From Sipunculus nudus (Eukaryota; Annelida; Sipuncula; Golfingiida; Sipunculidae), in NCBI GenBank assembly GCA_026874595.1, contig CM049308.1:40410527-40474526 (forward strand): a DNA stretch of 64,000 bases, written 5' to 3'. The notes beneath the pieces were generated by a model that searched no databases, was not told the origin of the DNA, and saw only the letters and a list, made by a program, of their open reading frames with translations. Every line of letters begins with the position of its first letter. Position 1 is the stretch's first letter. Below are positions 58,298-64,000 of this stretch, one piece after another. A program made the translations under genes and the position numbers.

Positions 58298-59574
58298 TTT
58301 TTCGAAAGATGCAAATGGCGGCTTCACAGACCAGGGAGGAATGCTTATCAGTGATCAAGCTGCTTAATGAAAAATGTTCACATCACTGCCATACACGGTC
58401 TGCAAACTTTCCAAACACAACGTATATGATACCAACAGATTGCACCACTGTATACGTACGTGTACGTGTATATATAAATATATATATATAATTTATTATT
58501 TATATTTGTATCTCATCTCTTATTTTCAGATAGATTCTTCGCCTCATTCCTTATCCATCACCCAATTAAGAAACATTTCGACAATGAATCAGTGATAATT
58601 TCGACAAGCAGATCGATTCTATGCAGACATATCGTTTGGTGGAAGACTTTTATACATGGATAAGATACATTTGCCAAGCGATTTCTTTCACTGAGGCGTA
58701 CCAGTCGTGCAAACATCGTATAAGAAACCTTGTGTAACCTGCTGTTTGTCGAGTGTATAGTTCAACGACATTTTATTTTTTTTTGTTTTGTGTGACGGAT
58801 TTCTTTTTTATACAGATTAGCTACACAAGAGATCTGGAATCATAGCACATGTACCCAGGAACACGCAAAAAATAATCAAAAATGTATTCTTGATCATTTA
58901 TATAATTATCACCACACCCTAGGGCCCCTTGGATGCTCATTGTTGTCGTAATTTGTGTGTGTGCGGATGAGAGAGAACTGCAACGAGAGAAGCCATACTA
59001 TATTATATAGATAGATATCTATGCTAATGCTTTTTAATTGTTGCACATTTTAAACAAATGGATACTTATAACTAAATAAAACAGTGTGTTACCTTAAAAC
59101 ACCTCATCTAGAAGTATTAATCCTATTTTGAGGACATATCTACGTTATGGTCCTTGTAATTACCCACTTTCTTTGATAAATGCTTTTAAAATTTATCATA
59201 TTATATATCAAACTTTTTCCCTGCAATATGGATTGTGACGTATGATTAATTTATTTTAAATTATATGATATTACTTTCCAGACATTCATCTTATATAAAT
59301 TAAATGACATCCAAAAACTCTCATAAACAAACGGTTCCAGGAAGAACCTTTCTGTAGGGGACTTAGATCTTATTCTTTTTGTCTCTCAAAGAAAGAAACC
59401 TGCAGAACTCCTTCTTGAAATGGAGTGAACGTTGACTGAGCGTCTATCGGCAGTATGACTATTTATAAGTTATCATATTTTAGAGTCATTGAAAATCAAA
59501 GACATACATTTTTGTGTTTTAGATTTATTTGTCGCATTTTCATGTAATGGCACATTAATTATTTTAAATTTCAG

Positions 59575-61118
59575 AGCTTCGGTTATGTGGGCATGTGGGC
59601 ATGTGGGTATGTGGGCCTTGTTTTATCAAGCCTGTTTCTGGGCAGATGTATTGGAGGGTAAGATTATTGCATGCTCAATGACTAAATACAAATCTAGTTT
59701 CTGTTAAAATATAAGGAACATTATATGAAAAAAAAGGTTTACTTATTCAGCTTAAGTGTAAAGAAAGTCACGTAAAAAGTTAAGGTTGCTCAATTAAAAC
59801 TAAATGAAAACGATCGACGCAATACTGAGACTGATCTTTCTTGTACGTATTAAAATGAAATGGAATGTTACTTGAAAAACAGCCCAATTGCTTTAACTAA
59901 CAATTTTTTCTACTTCAGAATCGTGTAAATATGAATGTAAAACTTATCTTAAAAATTGATGTGAATATTTCGTATAAATCAAGATTGCACATTAATAGGT
60001 ACCCAGCCTGTCCTGTGGCTTTCTCCAGCAAAAACCGGAAGTATGGATTAAGCATTCGGTTTCTCTACTTCACTTCCTGTTGCTTTATTAACACGCCTGA
60101 TCAGCGGGATATTCAACGGTAAGATGAATAATTTGTTTGATGTCAGTTATATTTCACATTAAACGAAAAATGTCGAGCACAATAGAACAAATTTATGTTA
60201 GCTCTATCTATAATAATCGCTGCCAAGGTAACATAAAAGATATTATTAAATACTTGAAGAGTGTATGCTATACATAGATATTTTAGAATGGACCTGATAT
60301 AATGAAAAAGATTTTTTCCCAGCATGTGACAGATTGCATATTTTATGTGTGTGTGTGTGTTTCAATTAATATATTTCTTTGTTCGGATAATTCTTAACAG
60401 GCATCCAAGCTGTACAGTATTCGTTGGTATATGATGTATGTGCTTAGTGCTATAGAAGCTATCGATTATTTCAATATAAGACCCATGAGTAATGATTTGA
60501 ATAAAACTTTCTTCTGTGTATCATAATAAACCACAGTCATAAAAACCACGGATTATGAATTAAAGTGGATAACAAACCATGACACTTTTTGTGTTTATTA
60601 CCGAGTTATCTGGCCGAACCTGCAGATAAATATCCACACATTTTTTCCGAAAAAGGATTGTTTGGTATTCATCCATTTTTATTGCCTTCCGTCGTGGTTG
60701 CAATATTCCCTCGGTCAGTTGGTCTTTTAAATCTTATCTTCTTGGATGAAACACAGAAATTTAGGTAACTGTGACCCTTTTCACTGACTATCCCAAATTT
60801 CGCATGTTTCACTTCCATGAATCATTAAAAAAGAACATTAGGAAAATGTATAATAATCTACGTGCATATATTAAATCTTTGTTTTATCTTTCTTGGTGTA
60901 AAACCTGGAAAAAGCGCACACACGGAATAATGGGAATTTTCTTGGCAAATTAATTAATGATAGTTGTAAAATATCACGATATCATATGCGATCGTTTTGT
61001 GCATGATAGGAACACTTTTCTATAAGATGATTATACTAAGATGGTTTTCAATATTTTTTTTATTTTTTGGAAAGAATATTAAAATAAAATGAATGCAGTC
61101 TTGTTTATGTGGTTCTTG

Positions 61119-61165
<47 letters not shown>

Positions 61166-62069
61166 CATATATTAAAATGATATAACCTTCTTTAATAAAC
61201 CTTTAAACGCTGTCCAAATTCAGTCAAATATAACAAATATTGTTGCATTACTGATTAGCAAAAAAGACAATCCAATAATATACAATAATATATTATATAC
61301 ATATATTAATATGATATAACCTTCTAAAATAAACCTTTAAACGCTGTCCAAATTCAGTCATATATAACAAATATTGTTACATTACTAATTAGCCAAAAAA
61401 GACAATCCAATAATCAGTCAACTGTTCAGAGAATACATTATCAGATAAGAAAGTGTTTTAAACTCAGAGGTGACAAATTAAAGGGTCAAAAAGCGGAATC
61501 AGAGACCCTCCTAATTTCCAGAGGTAAAGTAAATAAATTATCCGCTTTGTTATAAAACATAAAGACATTTTAAACGAAGCCAATTGAGACGATTAAACTT
61601 AATTGTTACTTTAATTGGGATATTTTGATAAGGTGAAAAAAAATAATGCATTTATATTTATGTACTCGATTATTGTTTTTAATTTTCAGTAATTATGATC
61701 TTAATAAAAGTGTCTTAGGCATTCTGTATATTCGATGTCTTGTACTTCACAAAAACATCAGGCCTTTTCTTTATGCAATTTCACATTATGCCGCCTATTA
61801 AGGAAAATATCATCTTTCATTTCTTCTCTGCATTAATGAAAATACTTATATTGTGAAAATTTACATTTATAGTATCGAGAAAAAAGTTCCAAAGGATCTT
61901 TACAAAAAGTTTTTCAAATAAAGCATTTGTTTTTATCACCAGAGGTAGGTTGAGTACTGCAGGAAGAAAGAGGTTCAATTGACAATGGCTGCCGAATCAA
62001 TTCAAGGTTTCAGTTACATTGGTCTTGAAGACGCTGTCATGTTATGGAGCTCCACTGTGACAAGACTTG
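59575..62069 (+). pseudogene. MFS transporter pseudogene (exons 3-9 remnants)
   Basis: Recognisable pieces: exon 3 at 59575-59657 (REEIKGF replaced by VGMWACG through GCATGTGG repetition); exon 4 at 59999-60118 with a 32-base deletion that removes motif A and shifts the frame; exon 5 from 60401 cut at about 60442 with its donor gone; exon 6 at 60606-60764 with a damaged acceptor (CCGAG); exon 7 at 61393-61523 intact and open; exon 8 at about 61752-61802 with both splice sites lost (CACAAA and AAGGAAAAT); exon 9 at 61963-62069 intact. TM1 (exon 2) is deleted. No functional transporter can be made from this copy. Confidence 0.92.
61121..61159. repeat. (TA)n microsatellite
   Basis: About 19 TA dinucleotides upstream of pseudo-exon 7. 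The following ~130 bases (61165-61290 and 61310-61420) are tandemly duplicated and include a decoy half of the exon 7 acceptor region. Confidence 0.85.
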
Positions 62070-63449
62070 GTGTGACAAAGTTTAATTATGACATGGTTTG
62101 CCCTTAAAGCAGTTCGATTTCAATTACAGATGAATTCGCTTGATAACTGATAACTTTGATAATTCAATAATTTAGAAAACATAAACATATGAAAACATGA
62201 AACATATTTATGAATCCCAACGAAAGTCAATCATCATAAATATCAATTAATGCAACACATCTGAGGTGCGGGCTACAGTTCCGAATTTTCATTGATTTTT
62301 AAAGCGTTTTGCAATTCACACCCTTGCACTGAAACATGAGCGATACCCTAAAGTTACTTTGTTTTTAAAAGCCCAGCTTCCTTCAGATATATCGCCTTGG
62401 GAAGACCTTTGCTATATAATACAAACAGGTCAGGAGGTATAGAAGTACCAACATGCTGCGAGTCATCAAAGTACATATAAGGCAATCTTACTCCTGACAC
62501 GATGTGAATGAGCCGACTGTGTGTGAAATATCGATACATCCGCAGTTAAAAAACAAACAGATATCCTTTATGAAGTAATACTTGGCCATTGATAACCCAG
62601 TCGCTGATGTAGACTGAGCTTTATTACCATGATGCTGTTACACATGTAGCCATAAGAATAAATTGTTCTGAACTACTTAATCTAACTGTATTACTACACA
62701 TGCAATATATACTGTTTAAATGCGATACATGATATAGTGCGGTATGTGTATCATATCACTACACTTTACCGAGTCAAAATTACAATTCTACGAATATCCA
62801 TATGGAGGTCCTTGTGTCAAAATTACTTTTAACACATGAGACTTCTGACGTGGCGTTTTGCCGGCATACAGGATTCAAAGGAAGAATAAAAAATCTTATT
62901 TTCCAAGTTAAGTGAAGCATCAGAGAAATATAACAATGTTCCTGTTAATTGGATAATTATCCAATTATCGCTCAAACGCTGCCGTCGTTTTGACTTATTT
63001 CCCGCACCTTGTTTGACTACCTGCAATTACCGTTAGCGATCACCCTTTGTCCGTTGTCCGTCTGTGCGATCGTCTGTCTTTCCTGAAACAAGGCCCAAAT
63101 CGTATCCATTTGACCAATAAATTTCTAACTTGACATCAAGGTAGTTCCTTGGTAAATCTCTTTAGATATTGTGACCAATATTTTTGGTCGGTTACGCGCG
63201 TTTTTTTGTTTTTAGCACTTACACAATCAGACTTGTGTTATTGTTCTAGGCTGCAAAACAGACCTTTTCACTCAATCCTAAAATTAAAAAATTGTGCATC
63301 AACTGCACATAAAAAATTGTTACAATTCAAAAATCGACCCAGCCAGCTCTTCAGAACTTTTGCGGACACAACTGGACATTTTTAACACTTTTAGCCGTAG
63401 TTGTATGGAATTCACATTTAAGATAAAAGATATCAGTAACGATTGCAGG

Positions 63450-64000
63450 GATCATAATGAAATTCGACGAGCGTCAGCTAAGCAAATCTCCTTCAACACA
63501 TGAGATTAGCTTATAATGCCCTATATTCCGTGAGGTACGAGCTGAATACATGACCTAATTTTGAACCCCAAGAAAGTCAGACGTGGCCATAATCTTAAAT
63601 GCTGGATCCAGAAACGTGATTTCAGTGTCTCTTTGGACAACCAAAATAAAATCATTGTGTCTATTTTCTGTTAGCCATGTGACAGAACATGATTTTTGCA
63701 CCCTGTGAATTAGAAGGGCTCTAATAGAAGCAGTTGCATCTAGAAACTTTCTAATTTAATTAAGAACCAGGAAGGGCCCTGTAAAAATCATTCGAAAACC
63801 TACTTAAATTCACTGTGACCCATGTTCTGTGAGCATTTAGCATTAGATAAGTTAGATGAACCCAAATCGTAGCAGTTTGACATAGAACAAGCATGTAGAG
63901 AGTGTTTTGAAAAATATTTTGGAAACCCTAAATAAGGTCGCTGTATCCTATTTTCTGAGGCCTATCGACAAATCACCAAATTTTTAGCACTCTGGAATCC
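63450..64000 (+). repeat. 155-bp tandem repeat, second array (runs off the window)
   Basis: Diverged units with AACACATGAGATTAGC, CACTGTGACCCATGTTCTGT and AAATAAGGTCGCTGTATCCT. The last ~80 bases match 53618-53700 closely, just upstream of exon 10 in the intact gene. Confidence 0.85.

Larger units (their letters stand above)
57897..63395 (+). repeat. Segmental duplicate of the MFS gene, introns 1-9
   Basis: Aligns collinearly with about 39915-45715, introns included, with many small indels. A stretch equivalent to 41370-41950, including exon 2, is absent. Element 2 is absent. The following repeat array (63450 on) matches the one after element 2, so the duplicate probably continues past the window and may hold further exons. 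Confidence 0.9.

Overview
This window is eukaryotic nuclear DNA from an animal. It has split genes with GT-AG introns, LTR retrotransposons, a tRNA-like SINE, DNA-transposon remnants, abundant (TA)n tracts and many kinds of tandem repeat. The AT-rich composition and the repeat style suggest a marine invertebrate, probably a lophotrochozoan such as a mollusc. That placement is inference; nothing here fixes the species. I see no rRNA, tRNA gene or CRISPR array.

The only gene I could assemble as intact is a 13-exon major facilitator superfamily (MFS) transporter on the + strand. Its coding exons run from 35978 to 56243. Exon phases join without conflict to 488 codons, and the protein resembles the ZIF1/ZIFL1-like MFS branch. 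Two broken relatives accompany it: a tandem partial copy at 57897-63395+ that lacks the TM1 exon and has damaged exons 4, 5, 6 and 8, and an orphan exon 3 at 8645-8727 without a donor site.

Two different Ty3/gypsy-type LTR retrotransposons dominate the middle. Element 1 (24473-33628, +) is young: its 394-bp LTRs differ at 4 positions and it has a CATA target duplication. It has a gag with one stop, a GGGAAAC -1 frameshift heptamer, and an almost complete pol in the usual PR-RT-RH-INT order. Its leader carries a 929-bp near-perfect inverted repeat bounded by an 8-bp target duplication. Element 2 (46323-52813, -) sits in intron 9 of the MFS gene. It is decayed and has the gene order gag-PR-INT-RT-RH, which is known from the Gmr1-like group. 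A solo LTR (10055-10794) and an RT scrap (931-1140) belong to the element 2 family.

The left 24 kb is mostly tandem repeats: a 55-bp minisatellite (1-930); a 40-bp satellite with a ~1.2-kb higher-order repeat (2755-7480); a 33- to 58-bp series (10845-11995); a 27-bp array with open frames on both strands (12691-15296); and ~180-bp and ~279-bp units (19285-22340). Other elements are three SINE copies (one with its empty site preserved in a paralogous segment) and a pogo/Tigger-like DNA transposon remnant at 15560-16764.

A rough order of events can be read. The MFS segment was duplicated. The copy carrying the intact gene later received element 2, which the partial copy lacks. The intact gene tolerates a 9.35-kb intron 9 and a ~1-kb minisatellite in intron 11.
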